Below, piece after piece: positions 49,857-58,859 of a DNA stretch of 64,000 nt (positions are counted from its first letter, which is position 1; each line of letters starts with the position of its first letter). Origin of the DNA: Noviherbaspirillum pedocola (GTDB lineage: Bacteria > Pseudomonadota > Gammaproteobacteria > Burkholderiales > Burkholderiaceae_D); the NCBI RefSeq assembly GCF_016632335.1, contig NZ_JAEPBG010000004.1:124001-188000 (forward strand), in the 5' to 3' direction. The notes below the pieces were generated by a model. That model did no database searches. It was given only the letters and a program-made list of their open reading frames with translations, and was not told where the DNA came from. The position numbers and the translations under genes were made by a program.

Positions 49857-51781
49857 GCGGGCACTTCGGCGCGCTGCTCATTCACCAGCGCGCGCCATTG
49901 CTCGTTTTCCGATGACATGATGCGCGCCGCTTCGATCGCATTCAGCCTCAGAACGATGCTGCTCTCCTTGCTGACTACGGCACCGGCAAATGCGGCCGCA
50001 CAGGCCCGTCCGCGCTCTTCTTCCTCCTCGATTTCGCGGCGCAATTCCGTGAGCTGCTGCGCCGTCTGCTTGGAGGCACTGGCGATTCGGCCGTACTCGA
50101 GCTTGGTAGATATGCCATGCAGGCCCGCCGCCAGCGCCGGCCCCGCGGTCGTCAGCAACACGGTGTATTCGAACCAGTGCTGGTGATGGACTGCATCGAA
50201 GAAATGCGCGCCAGCCACCGTCACCGCGAGCCAGAAAATCAGCAGCATCACAAAGCGCAAGCCCTTCTCACGCTGTTCCAGCCTTTCGCTATTGCCGTCG
50301 TGGTAATCGATCTGGCCCTGTATTTCGCGACAGAGTCGCGTTGTCAGACTGTCGGCGGCCGCATTGCGCGCGCGGCCATCAACCGCATCGGGTTCAATGC
50401 CCTCTGTGGCGAGCAGCCTGCGCAACAGCCACGCTTCAGCGCTATGCAGCGTGAGCGCGCCGGACGTGAGATCTACCCTGAGCAGCGGCTGCGCGTAGCA
50501 GTCCGGCAGCGCCAGGAACGGCCGCGTGACCGCCAGATAGCGCAGTTGCTCGGCAAGGAAACGGTGGCCCAGCCAACGCTTGTGCCAGCGGCTGCGCCGG
50601 TGCCAGGAAAGCAGGAAGATGATGGCAGCCAGAAAGCCTGTCTCCAACATGGGCCAGACGCCAGCAAGCCCATGCTCTTGCGCCCCTTTCGCAGAAGCCA
50701 GCATGCCCATCACCGCCGCGGCGACAGCAAATGCGGACAGCAGATAGATCATCCAGACGCAGCTGCGGTGGTTGCCCGCTGCGATGCCAGCGCGTCTCTC
50801 GTTCCAGTTGCGTCGCGCCAGCAATGCTGGCGGCAAGGCGAAGGCGGGTCCGGATGGGCGCTGCGCGGCCGCCTCAGCGGGCAGCATGCCGTCGCGATGA
50901 CGCTCATCTTTCTCCGTGCTTCGCGCTATCCCGGCGAAAACGCGAAGCACGCTTGCTACGGTGCGCCCGATGCTGACGAAGGCCGCCGCCATGAAGCGAT
51001 CCAGGGCGCTTGCGTGACGAATTACGACGTTATCCGTATCGCGTTCCTCCGCATAGGCGCGCAACGCGTGCAGCGGCCCGGCATCGCTGCCGCGCACAGA
51101 CCGGTATTGCGCCGCTGCCGCTGCGAGCGGATTGATCCACCAGCGCAGCGAAACGCTCACCGGCGAAACGGTGGCCGAGAATATCCCGTCTTCGCCGCGC
51201 AGCAGACTGGTGCTGACGATGCCGTTGTCGAGTTGATGCAGCACGCTCTTGTTGATCCTTGCGGGCAGCAGCTCGCGCACCGTGCCGTCGGCATCTATCC
51301 AGAGAACCGGCATGAGCTGCCTGGCTGCCTGGTGCAGCAGCGCAAGAATGCGGCGCGCATCTGCACTCGCGTCGCCGCCGTCCCAGATGAGGATCACCAG
51401 ATCGGCATGCGCCAGCACATAGTTGTCGTGCATGCCTTGCTGCGCGTTCATCTCATCCACCTGGTCGGGGCCGATGCGGTGCGGTTCGTAGCCGGCGGCC
51501 TGCGCCACCTGGGCAATGTGCGCATCGCAGTGCGCAGCCATGCCGTGCAGCAGGCGGAAGCGGCTGGGGGCGCGCGCATACAGGCTTGCCCCGAAGAGAT
51601 CGGCGTCGGTGCCACCCTCTCCGCATGCGGACCGGATCTGGCCGAGCATGTCGGCCAGCGCGACACGCGTGAGCACGTCCGGCGCGCTGGCCGCGTCGAA
51701 GGATTCCGCGGCGACGAATACGTTGATGCCGGGCGTGAGCGCCGGAAAGCGGGATGATGCGTATCGATCGTGTCTGGTCAT
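49853..51781 (-). CDS. SLATT/DUF4231-like membrane protein with N-terminal Rossmann-like domain
   Basis: A 642-residue protein. Residues ~15-170 form an alpha/beta domain with a GINVFVAA first strand and an ADLVILIWDG strand-turn, resembling SLOG-like nucleotide-binding sensors. Membrane segments lie at ~341-362, 378-395, 510-530 and 537-556. Between them is a GQIDYHDGNSERLEQREKG segment of the type seen before helix 3 in SLATT proteins, and a Glu-rich coiled coil follows. The C-terminus (SENEQWRALVNEQ) resembles that of the next gene's product (DSNATWRQVAYAQ), indicating paralogy. SLATT proteins are proposed pore-forming effectors in nucleotide-driven conflict systems. The class is inferred by eye. 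Confidence 0.75.
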   Translation of the reverse strand: MTRHDRYASSRFPALTPGINVFVAAESFDAASAPDVLTRVALADMLGQIRSACGEGGTDADLFGASLYARAPSRFRLLHGMAAHCDAHIAQVAQAAGYEPHRIGPDQVDEMNAQQGMHDNYVLAHADLVILIWDGGDASADARRILALLHQAARQLMPVLWIDADGTVRELLPARINKSVLHQLDNGIVSTSLLRGEDGIFSATVSPVSVSLRWWINPLAAAAAQYRSVRGSDAGPLHALRAYAEERDTDNVVIRHASALDRFMAAAFVSIGRTVASVLRVFAGIARSTEKDERHRDGMLPAEAAAQRPSGPAFALPPALLARRNWNERRAGIAAGNHRSCVWMIYLLSAFAVAAAVMGMLASAKGAQEHGLAGVWPMLETGFLAAIIFLLSWHRRSRWHKRWLGHRFLAEQLRYLAVTRPFLALPDCYAQPLLRVDLTSGALTLHSAEAWLLRRLLATEGIEPDAVDGRARNAAADSLTTRLCREIQGQIDYHDGNSERLEQREKGLRFVMLLIFWLAVTVAGAHFFDAVHHQHWFEYTVLLTTAGPALAAGLHGISTKLEYGRIASASKQTAQQLTELRREIEEEEERGRACAAAFAGAVVSKESSIVLRLNAIEAARIMSSENEQWRALVNEQRAEVPA

Positions 51782-51832
51782 TGCCTGGGTCTTTCCTCGT
51801 TGCGTGATGGGTGTTCCTGTCGCGCGAGCGCA

Positions 51833-52825
51833 TCAGACCGGTTTGGCGAGTTGCGCGTAAGCGACCTGGCGCCAGGTCGCGTTGCTGTCGTCGAGCACAG
51901 CGCAGGTCTCGACGGCGGCGTCGATCAGGATGCCCGGATCGTCTTCATCGACGTTCGCCCGCACTGTCCCGAGGATGCGGCGCAGGCGTACTGCGGTCTC
52001 AAGGTGCGCCTGCTGCAGTCGGCCGATCTCGAGAAAGGCATTCACGAAGTGCAGGGTGCCTGCCAGCGCCGGCAGGAAGGCGGTGACGAGCAGCATCGCC
52101 GCCGGGTTGTAAAAGGGCTGGAACCATGCCAGCGCAACCGTAACGGCGAAAATGCCGAAGCTGATCCGGTTCGTCAGCGCGCCGATGGCTGCGTAGTCCT
52201 CGCTCTTGCGGTGGTTGTATTCGATCTGCCCTGCCGGCCCTTCAAGCAGCCGCGACAATTCGGCCGCCAGCGGACGCAGCGCGGCGTGCGCCTCGCGCCG
52301 CGCATTGTCGATGCGGCGCCTGAGCTCGGCGCAGCGCGCGGCTTCCGCCGCCTGTCGCGCCGCGAGCCAGTGCCGGTGCATGCCTCGCCTTTTCACCTGC
52401 CAGGCCAGCAATGGTCCGGACAGCATCGCGCAAGCCCTGAACAGCATGACTGCCATTGCATCGCGGCCATGAAAACCGATGGCGGACGGCAAGATGGAAA
52501 GCAGCACTCCCGTCGCGGATGCGAAGCCGATCAGCACGCCCGCGCCGCGGTAGGCTTCGCCCAGCCGTGTGGCCAGGGCATCGGCCGCATCGGCGGCATC
52601 GGCCGTATTGAGCCCTTGCGCCTGGTTCGGCGCATTGCATGCAGTCGGTGGATGACTTCGTCGTTCCAGCGCTGACCGCCTTGCGCGCGCGGCCCGGCGC
52701 CGCCGCGCCGGCCAGGTCAGCAGACGCAGATAGGCATGGTAGGCGAGGCGCAATGGCAGATCCATTATGTCCATCGGACCGTGCGGGGCCTGGTGCCGCA
52801 TTCGAGCCGGATCAGTCGTCATCAT
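51833..52825 (-). CDS. SLATT/DUF4231-like membrane protein
   Basis: A protein of up to 330 residues. Two hydrophobic segments at ~93-115 and ~120-140 precede a helical region with GQIEYNHRKSEDY, then two further segments at ~220-240 and ~243-262, and the C-terminal motif DDSNATWRQVA. It shares the four-segment plan and end motif with the protein encoded at 49853 but has no N-terminal sensor domain. The start is ambiguous: ATG 52825, 52822, 52801 or 52774. It lies 51 bp upstream of the other paralogue in the same operon. Confidence 0.75.
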   Translation of the reverse strand: MMTTDPARMRHQAPHGPMDIMDLPLRLAYHAYLRLLTWPARRRRAARARRSALERRSHPPTACNAPNQAQGLNTADAADAADALATRLGEAYRGAGVLIGFASATGVLLSILPSAIGFHGRDAMAVMLFRACAMLSGPLLAWQVKRRGMHRHWLAARQAAEAARCAELRRRIDNARREAHAALRPLAAELSRLLEGPAGQIEYNHRKSEDYAAIGALTNRISFGIFAVTVALAWFQPFYNPAAMLLVTAFLPALAGTLHFVNAFLEIGRLQQAHLETAVRLRRILGTVRANVDEDDPGILIDAAVETCAVLDDSNATWRQVAYAQLAKPV

Positions 52826-53164
52826 GCAGCGATGGCGAATGCGCCTTCCGGCACCGCGTCTTCGATGCGGGCCGGATAGCGCGCGAGTTCATCCCTGCCC
52901 GCACGACCCTGGCCTTCAGGCGATCGTCCATCCATTCCGATATGGTGCGATCAACCGAGGGCTGGGAAATGGAAACGGCCATGGCAAGTTCTGGTTATGG
53001 TTATCTGCGATGCTTCCTCATCGGAAGCAGTGGCCATCGAGGCATGAACGGGAAGTCCGCATGTTTCATCGGCGTCTGTGCCGCAGAATGTTAGCGATTT
53101 TAGAACGATTTGCCCAGCCGGCAACCATCTGTGCAAGCGGTGTCATCGGCGCGGAACCCGCTGC
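52826..53164. other. Gap between patatin and SLATT-like genes
   Basis: About 340 bp without a supported gene. It contains a small hairpin TGCTTCC-TCATC-GGAAGCA at 53011-53029, lacking a U-tract. A separate promoter for the two membrane-protein genes may lie here; no hexamers stand out. Confidence 0.5.
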
Positions 53165-54280
53165 TCAGAGAAAGCCATCGAAGTGCGCGATGTCGAAACG
53201 CGTCTCGGCAACGGCCTTGCCTATCGCCTGGAACACCGGCAGCGACGCGATGTCGTCGAGCTGAAAGCGATTGCCGGCGAAGGAGGCGCAACCGATCGCA
53301 TCGAGTCCGCGCAGCGTCAGCTCCGCGTTGTAGCGGGCATAAGTGAACAGCGGCGGCAAGCCCCAGCCGGCCGAACCGTGCAGGCCTCCGACTTCGGCGT
53401 CGATCGGTTCGCCGGCCACGCAGCGGCCGAGGATGCGGCAGGCCAGGTCCTGTTCCGCCGAGCCCGCCGCCATCAGGGACCTGACCGCCTGCCCGATGGT
53501 CGCCGCAAGCTGATTGGTCTTCCAGCTCGGCTGGGCGATCTCGACGGGGCAGCTGCCGGTACCCACCGAGACCAGCAGCATGCGGTCGGCGCCATTCGGC
53601 CAGCCGAGCCGATACGCCGGCAAGCTCGCCATCTGGAACAGTTTCATCGCGGGGTTGTTCAGCGAAGTCAGCGCGCCGTCGCGAAAAAGATAAGTCCGCC
53701 CGCCTATGCGGATCGCCTCGGCCGGAAACAAAAGGGGCGCCGCGGCGCTTGCGCGCACCAGTTGCCACAGCGGGATATCGAGATTGCATTCTTCGCCGGC
53801 CTGGTTGAATAGCGCCTGCGGATTGCTCGATACCGGCCATGGCGAGCAGGTGGACGCGTTCAGCATGACCAGCATCAGCAGCGACTTGAGCCTCCCGGAA
53901 CCCAGCGTGGTGTCGGAGCCGAGCACTTCCCTGAGCAGGCGCTCGAAGCCGTCCGGCTGATACTTGCTGAAGATGACGCGGCTGAGCGGGTTGCGATTGA
54001 TCTGGAAAATGTAGCGCGCACTCTCGAAGTAGAAGCGCCGTATGTCGTCCACCGCCATGCCCAGGCTCAGGCAGGTGGCGATGATGCCGCCGGTGCTGGT
54101 GCCCGCGATATAATCGAAATAGTCTGACAACACCAGATCAGCGTCGCCAAGGGTCCTGCGCAGATCGCTTTCCATCCGGGCCAGTACTTCCACCGCGAGG
54201 ATGCCTCTCAAGCCGCCGCCGTCGATGGCAAGCAGCCGCTTCTTGTCGTCATGACGTTTCCTGAACGGCGTGCTGAGCAT
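53165..54280 (-). CDS. Patatin-like phospholipase
   Basis: A 371-residue patatin-domain protein with complete catalytic elements: oxyanion loop DGGGLRG (~27-33), nucleophile elbow GTSTGG and catalytic Asp in FRDGAL. Such enzymes release fatty acids from membrane lipids; related CapV-type patatins are effectors of nucleotide-signalled antiviral systems. ATG 54280 gives MLSTPFRKRHDDKKRLLAIDG; the frame extending to 54460 overlaps the divergent gene and is rejected. It heads the leftward operon, divergent from the RyR-domain gene with 55 bp between the starts. Confidence 0.92.
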   Translation of the reverse strand: MLSTPFRKRHDDKKRLLAIDGGGLRGILAVEVLARMESDLRRTLGDADLVLSDYFDYIAGTSTGGIIATCLSLGMAVDDIRRFYFESARYIFQINRNPLSRVIFSKYQPDGFERLLREVLGSDTTLGSGRLKSLLMLVMLNASTCSPWPVSSNPQALFNQAGEECNLDIPLWQLVRASAAAPLLFPAEAIRIGGRTYLFRDGALTSLNNPAMKLFQMASLPAYRLGWPNGADRMLLVSVGTGSCPVEIAQPSWKTNQLAATIGQAVRSLMAAGSAEQDLACRILGRCVAGEPIDAEVGGLHGSAGWGLPPLFTYARYNAELTLRGLDAIGCASFAGNRFQLDDIASLPVFQAIGKAVAETRFDIAHFDGFL

Positions 54281-54335
54281 AATCTGTTCCAGATGTTGTA
54301 GCGATCCGAAGAATACTATAAGGGAGAGTGCGGGC

Positions 54336-55973
54336 GTGGAAGTATCCGAGCAAGAGGGCCGACCGGGCCGCTGGCGCATGGTGCTGCTGTTGGCTGCCGC
54401 GGCTCTCGCCATCGGCCTCGGCACATGGGGCAGTTGCCTGTTCCTGATCGCGTCCGGCAAATACGCGGGCCTGGCGGATGCCGCCTATCGTTCGCTGCAG
54501 CTGTTCGCTTTCAATCTTTACGATTCCGGTCCGCTGCCATGGCAGCTCGAGGCGGCGCGCTGGCTGGCGCCGGCGACGACCTTGGGAGCCATCTACAGCG
54601 CAAGCATCGCCATGCTGCGGCGTTACGGCGCAGCATGGCGGCTCGCCGCGTTGCGCGGCCACCTGGTGATCTTCCATGCCGATGTCGAAGCGCTGGCGCA
54701 GCGCGCGGCGCGGCCAGTGGTGCTGGCTTGCACGGGGCAGGGCGCGTCTCTGCTGCGCATGGGACGTCACTATCGCCTCACGCTGGCCGCGCTGTCCGAT
54801 CTCGTTGTCCGGTCTCGCGCCTGTCATGCCGATGCGGTCCTTGGGTATGTGGCGGATGAAGACGAAGCACTGGCGCTGGCGCGGGAACTGCATCAGGCCT
54901 GCCGCAGCGCCGGCCGGCGCGATCTGCCACTTACCCTGGTGCTCTCTTCGCAGCAAATGTGCGCCCGCCTCGAGTCGATCGAGACGGTATGGGAGCCCGA
55001 GCTCAGGCCGTTGTTCATCACGCCTTCGGAAGTGGCGGACATGAAGGTTTGCCAGGCGATTGCGGGGACGCTGGGCGCGCTGGCGTCGTCAGCGGCTCCG
55101 ATATGCATCGCCTTGCATGGCGATGGGCACGCATGCCTGCGTATCGCCAGGCGCCTGTCCCTGCTGCTGCAGGCGGCTCCCGTGCGACGAGTGCAACTGG
55201 CGCTCGTCGGGACGGCCGACGAAGCCTTTGCCGGGCAATTGGCGCTGCTGCGCGACGCGGCGCCGCAGATCGATTGGGAGCCCGCGCCGCCGGAAACTCC
55301 CGAACCGGCTGCAGCGCCGCGCGACAATGTGCTGCATGTCTTCTGCGCCGCTTCGCCCGGGCTGCTGCTCGACCTGATCCGCCATCGGCGCGAGGCGCAC
55401 GACATCGGCGGCGGCGCGTGCATCGCGGTGTTGCCGCGGCGCTGGCGTTCCCGCGCTGCGCTGGCCGCGCTGCCGGACAAGGACTGGATCGCGGTCACGG
55501 CGGACCTGGACGAGGAAATCTCGGGCAGCCTGCTCGATCCCGCATTGGAAACGCTGGCCGAGCGGATCCATGAGCACTATCGTGGCAGCGATGCCTCGGG
55601 GCCGGCCGCGCTGCCATGGGCCGACCTGCCCGCCAGGTACAGGCGGTCTTCGCGGCTGCAGGCCGAAGCGGTGCCATTCAAGCTGCTTGCGCTGGGCATA
55701 CCGATGGAAGCGGCGCTCGCTGATGCCGCGCCGGTCGAGGCCGCGATCGCCGCGCGAATCGAAGCCCTGTCGCAGGCCGAGCATGCGCGCTGGATGAGCG
55801 AGAAACTGCTCGGCGGCTGGCGGTATGGCGAAGTCCGCGACGACCGCCGCAAACTGCATCCCTGCCTGCTGCCGTATGCGCAGCTGCCGGAAGCGGAAAA
55901 GGAAAAGGACCGCCAGATGTGGCGCCTGCTGCCGTCGCTGCTGCGCGAAGCCGGCAGGCAGCGCGCCGGGTAA
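54336..55973 (+). CDS. Membrane protein with RyR domain
   Basis: A 545-residue protein. Two N-terminal hydrophobic segments (~12-36 and ~70-92) with an intervening loop resemble a small ion-channel or anchor module. A large alpha/beta region (~100-420) follows, with HLVIFHADV and DAVLGYVADEDEALALAREL segments like TrkA-N/Rossmann folds. The C-terminus (~475-540) is a RyR domain: AEHARWMSEKLLGGWRYG, HPCLLPYAQLPEAEK. Bacterial RyR domains are predicted ligand sensors in conflict systems. GTG 54336 has AGGGAGAG at 54321-54328, deciding it over upstream codons. Confidence 0.85.
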   Translation: MEVSEQEGRPGRWRMVLLLAAAALAIGLGTWGSCLFLIASGKYAGLADAAYRSLQLFAFNLYDSGPLPWQLEAARWLAPATTLGAIYSASIAMLRRYGAAWRLAALRGHLVIFHADVEALAQRAARPVVLACTGQGASLLRMGRHYRLTLAALSDLVVRSRACHADAVLGYVADEDEALALARELHQACRSAGRRDLPLTLVLSSQQMCARLESIETVWEPELRPLFITPSEVADMKVCQAIAGTLGALASSAAPICIALHGDGHACLRIARRLSLLLQAAPVRRVQLALVGTADEAFAGQLALLRDAAPQIDWEPAPPETPEPAAAPRDNVLHVFCAASPGLLLDLIRHRREAHDIGGGACIAVLPRRWRSRAALAALPDKDWIAVTADLDEEISGSLLDPALETLAERIHEHYRGSDASGPAALPWADLPARYRRSSRLQAEAVPFKLLALGIPMEAALADAAPVEAAIAARIEALSQAEHARWMSEKLLGGWRYGEVRDDRRKLHPCLLPYAQLPEAEKEKDRQMWRLLPSLLREAGRQRAG

Positions 55974-56157
55974 GCGCGGCGTGCCAGCCGCGCACGCGTT
56001 GTGCATCGGTACTTCGTTCGCCGACACGCGGGACCGGACCTTGCCAGGAAAATCGGCAATTCTTGCGCTATGCATGCCATTTTGCAAACGGAAAAGTTGA
56101 TAAAGTTTTACGTTGTACGGTATGCTCTCCGCTCATTCATTCCAGCCATTCCCATCC

Positions 56158-57186
56158 ATGAAACAGGCGTTCGTCAGCCACGCGTCGGAAGACTATGTCG
56201 TCGCCAAGGCCATCTGCCGCATGCTGGAAGAACGTGGGATCAGTTGCTGGATTGCGCCGGACGACCTGGTTGCGGGACGGTCCTACGGCAAGGAAATCAT
56301 CAAGGGCATCGAGGAGGCGAGCGTCACGCTGCTGCTGCTGTCGCGCCACTCGAACGTCTCGCAGTTCGTATGCAGGGAGATCGAACGCGCCGTCAGCAAG
56401 CACAAGCCGGTATTGCCGGTGCGGCTCGAGGATGTGCAACCGTCGGACGACCTTGAACTTTTTGTCGCAGCGAACCAGTGGATCGATGTCTGGCCCAGTC
56501 CACGCGCCGAGACGCTCGACCGCCTGGCCGACGCAATCCGGCAAAGCAGGGCGGTTTCGATGGCAGTGCCCGTCGCTGCCAAACCCGAAATCAGGTCCGA
56601 GGGAACAGGAGGCGAACAACCACCGCCGCGGCCTGTCCTCGCGCGCAAGCTCGTGCTGGCGGGCTGTGCAGGCATCGCCGTGATCGCCGGCGCGGCCGCG
56701 TGGCAGATGGCTGGGCGCTCGGCGACCCCGGCTGCGCCGGCCGTAGTGGTGCCAGCGGCGCAAGCGCAACGGCCGGCGCAGGCCGAGCCGATCCCGGCCA
56801 GCCAGGATCGTCGTCCCGCACAGACCGCTACTGTCGAATCCGGGCCATCCCCTGCCGCCGTAGCGCAGGACAGCGTCGCGCCGGTGCCCGCCACCGCTCC
56901 GGCTTCGATTCCCCGGGCGGAACAGGCGCAATCCAAGCCCGCAGCCGCTGCGCCTGCGGTAAAGCAGGCCGCGGCGTCGCCCACGCCGTCCCATGCGGAA
57001 GCGCCGAAGCCGCCGAAGAAGAGCGTCGGCGTGAAAGTCGCCTCTGCCGCGCATGCCGAAGCGCCAGCAGCGACGCATCATGCCGCAAGTACCCGCAGCG
57101 CCAGCTGCGTGCAGATACTCGAGCGGGCCTCGTTGGGAGAGCCGCTCAGCAAAGAAGACAATGCCACTCTGAGGACGCAATGCTGA
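56158..57186 (+). CDS. Membrane-anchored TIR-domain protein
   Basis: A 342-residue protein. Residues 1-~135 are a TIR domain: MKQAFVSHASEDYVVAKAIC, CWIAPDDLVAGRSYGKEI, and SNVSQFVCREIERA, where Glu74 aligns with the NADase catalytic Glu of SARM1-type domains. A membrane helix lies at ~165-187, followed by ~120 residues of Pro/Ala/Gln-rich, probably periplasmic stalk and a short Cys-containing end. Bacterial TIR domains often cleave NAD+ or make signal nucleotides on infection. ATG 56158 begins the domain exactly. The stop overlaps the next start (ATGCTGA). Confidence 0.92.
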   Translation: MKQAFVSHASEDYVVAKAICRMLEERGISCWIAPDDLVAGRSYGKEIIKGIEEASVTLLLLSRHSNVSQFVCREIERAVSKHKPVLPVRLEDVQPSDDLELFVAANQWIDVWPSPRAETLDRLADAIRQSRAVSMAVPVAAKPEIRSEGTGGEQPPPRPVLARKLVLAGCAGIAVIAGAAAWQMAGRSATPAAPAVVVPAAQAQRPAQAEPIPASQDRRPAQTATVESGPSPAAVAQDSVAPVPATAPASIPRAEQAQSKPAAAAPAVKQAAASPTPSHAEAPKPPKKSVGVKVASAAHAEAPAATHHAASTRSASCVQILERASLGEPLSKEDNATLRTQC

Positions 57187-58397
57187 AGACTCCGCGTATG
57201 TATCGCCTGATTCTGGCCAGTGCGCTCGCCGTGCCGCTGACCCTGCTTACGTCCTGCGCCGTGCATCAGACGGCCAGGCAGGAAACCACCGCGTCGTTCG
57301 ACCAGGCGCTCGATGCGGCCACCGACGACCTGATCGCGCAGACGCAGAAGCTGCCGGTGTTTCTGAACAAGGTCGAAGCAAAGCTGAACAAGCTGAGCAA
57401 CGCCGGCATCATCGTTGTCGACCCGATGCTGGACGGCGCCAGCGGCCAGCAGACCGAGGTCACGAAGAAGGCCGAGCAGCGGCTCGTGCAGCGGGTGCAG
57501 GCGCGCTTCCCGCAGTTCTCGGTGCTGCCATTCAATGCCGAGGACATGGCCAAGGCACAGTATGTGCTGAACGGCACCATCACTCGCATGGGCAACGGCG
57601 CAAGCTACCGTTTGAATCTGGCGCTGACCGAAGTCAAGACCGGCGTGGTGCTGGCACAGGCTGGCGCGCGCATTGCGGGCTCCGCGCTGGACACGAGCCC
57701 GACGCCGTTCTATCGCGACAGCCCGGCGCTGTCGAAAGACCGGGTCGTGGAAGGCTATATCCGCACCTCGCAGACCAGCGCCGGCCAGCCGGCGGACCCG
57801 GTCTACCTGGAACGCCTGCCGACCTCGGCGCTGCTGGCCGAAGCCAATGCCGCCTACAACGCCGACAGGCTCACCGATGCGCTGAATCTGTACGAAGCAG
57901 CGGCGAAGCGACCGGACGGGCAGCAGCTGCGCGTCTATAACGGCCTGTACCTCGCCAACTGGCAGCTGCGCCGCACGGCAGAGGCCGAGAAGGCATTCAG
58001 CGTGATTGCGCAGCTCGGACTGGCTACGAACAATCTGAGCGTGCGCTTCCTGTTCAAGCCGGGATCGACCGATTTCCTGGCAGATCCGAAGATCACCGCG
58101 CCTTACCCGATGTGGATACGCCAGATCGCGCGCCAGGCGGCGCAGGCAGGACAATGCGTGAACGTGATCGGACACACCAGCCGTACCGGCAGCGAACAGA
58201 CCAACGAGCGCCTCTCGTTGCAGCGCGCTGATGTCGTCAAGAAGCGTCTCGAGCAGGAAGACCCGGGCCTGGCCGGCAAACTGCGCGAGGAGGGCCTGGG
58301 CTTCCGCGAAAACATCATCGGCACCGGCACCGACGACTCGCGCGACGCGCTGGACCGCCGCGTCGAGTTTCGCGTCATCTCCTGCGGCGCGGCGTGA
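57180..58397 (+). CDS. OmpA-domain lipoprotein with FlgO/LpoB-like N-domain and TPR-like middle
   Basis: A 405-residue lipoprotein (LTLLTSC lipobox). Residues ~25-200 resemble FlgO/LpoB/CsgG-type domains (IIVVDPMLDGA, YVLNGTITRMG, TEVKTGVVLAQ). A short TPR-like helical segment (~215-275) is followed by a C-terminal OmpA peptidoglycan-binding domain (VRFLFKPGSTDFLAD, GHTSRTGSEQTNERLSLQRA, DRRVEFRV). ATG 57180 overlaps the TIR stop by 7 bp, so both are co-translated. It probably anchors the system to the outer membrane and cell wall. Confidence 0.9.
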   Translation: MLKTPRMYRLILASALAVPLTLLTSCAVHQTARQETTASFDQALDAATDDLIAQTQKLPVFLNKVEAKLNKLSNAGIIVVDPMLDGASGQQTEVTKKAEQRLVQRVQARFPQFSVLPFNAEDMAKAQYVLNGTITRMGNGASYRLNLALTEVKTGVVLAQAGARIAGSALDTSPTPFYRDSPALSKDRVVEGYIRTSQTSAGQPADPVYLERLPTSALLAEANAAYNADRLTDALNLYEAAAKRPDGQQLRVYNGLYLANWQLRRTAEAEKAFSVIAQLGLATNNLSVRFLFKPGSTDFLADPKITAPYPMWIRQIARQAAQAGQCVNVIGHTSRTGSEQTNERLSLQRADVVKKRLEQEDPGLAGKLREEGLGFRENIIGTGTDDSRDALDRRVEFRVISCGAA

Positions 58398-58859
58398 GTG
58401 TAAAGCGCCGCAGCGCCGGCGCGCATTCGATCGGGACCGCAAGCTTGCCCGCCCGCGGCTGAGGCGGCCGCGGCGCACCCGGCTCGGGCAGGCTCGCCGA
58501 ACGCTCGGGCGCAGAAATACCAGCAGGTTGGTCCTGGCGCGACGTAATGCGCCGCAAGCCGGGCGCTGGAAAGGAATCTGCCTTGGGGCCAGCATCCGAG
58601 CACGCCCTTGCTCCGCTGTGCAGTGCTGCTAATGGCCGGCCATGCATGAGCCATGCGGCCGCACCGGCGGCATGGCTGCCCAGTTGCGTTCTTATCGCGT
58701 GGTTCCCTATCACCTGGTGGTCGACGCCCCTGGCGCATGCCCGTCTTCAAGCCCTACGGCAGCATGAGGGCGCCGTCGTCACCTGTGCCGGCCCACGATC
58801 ACCAGCCTGCATGGCATTGCAGCGCAATGTTCCATCGACACCGGGGCCGTGAGATCCTC
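58398..58859. other. Intergenic region after the TIR-OmpA operon
   Basis: About 460 bp very GC-rich at the left. A CCGCGG/CCGCGG hairpin near 58457-58477 could contribute to termination between the convergent OmpA and azlD genes but lacks a U-tract. No gene or RNA is supported. Confidence 0.5.

Noticed and set aside
50117-51757. 546-codon plus-strand frame opposite the SLATT-like gene
   Set aside because: Arg/His/Gln-rich shadow product; the minus strand has membrane segments and coupling to neighbours.
54281-54335. Divergent sigma-70 promoters between patatin and RyR genes
   Set aside because: A TATAGT-like -10 exists for the minus strand (54315-54320), but matching -35 hexamers are poor in both directions; not listed as a feature.
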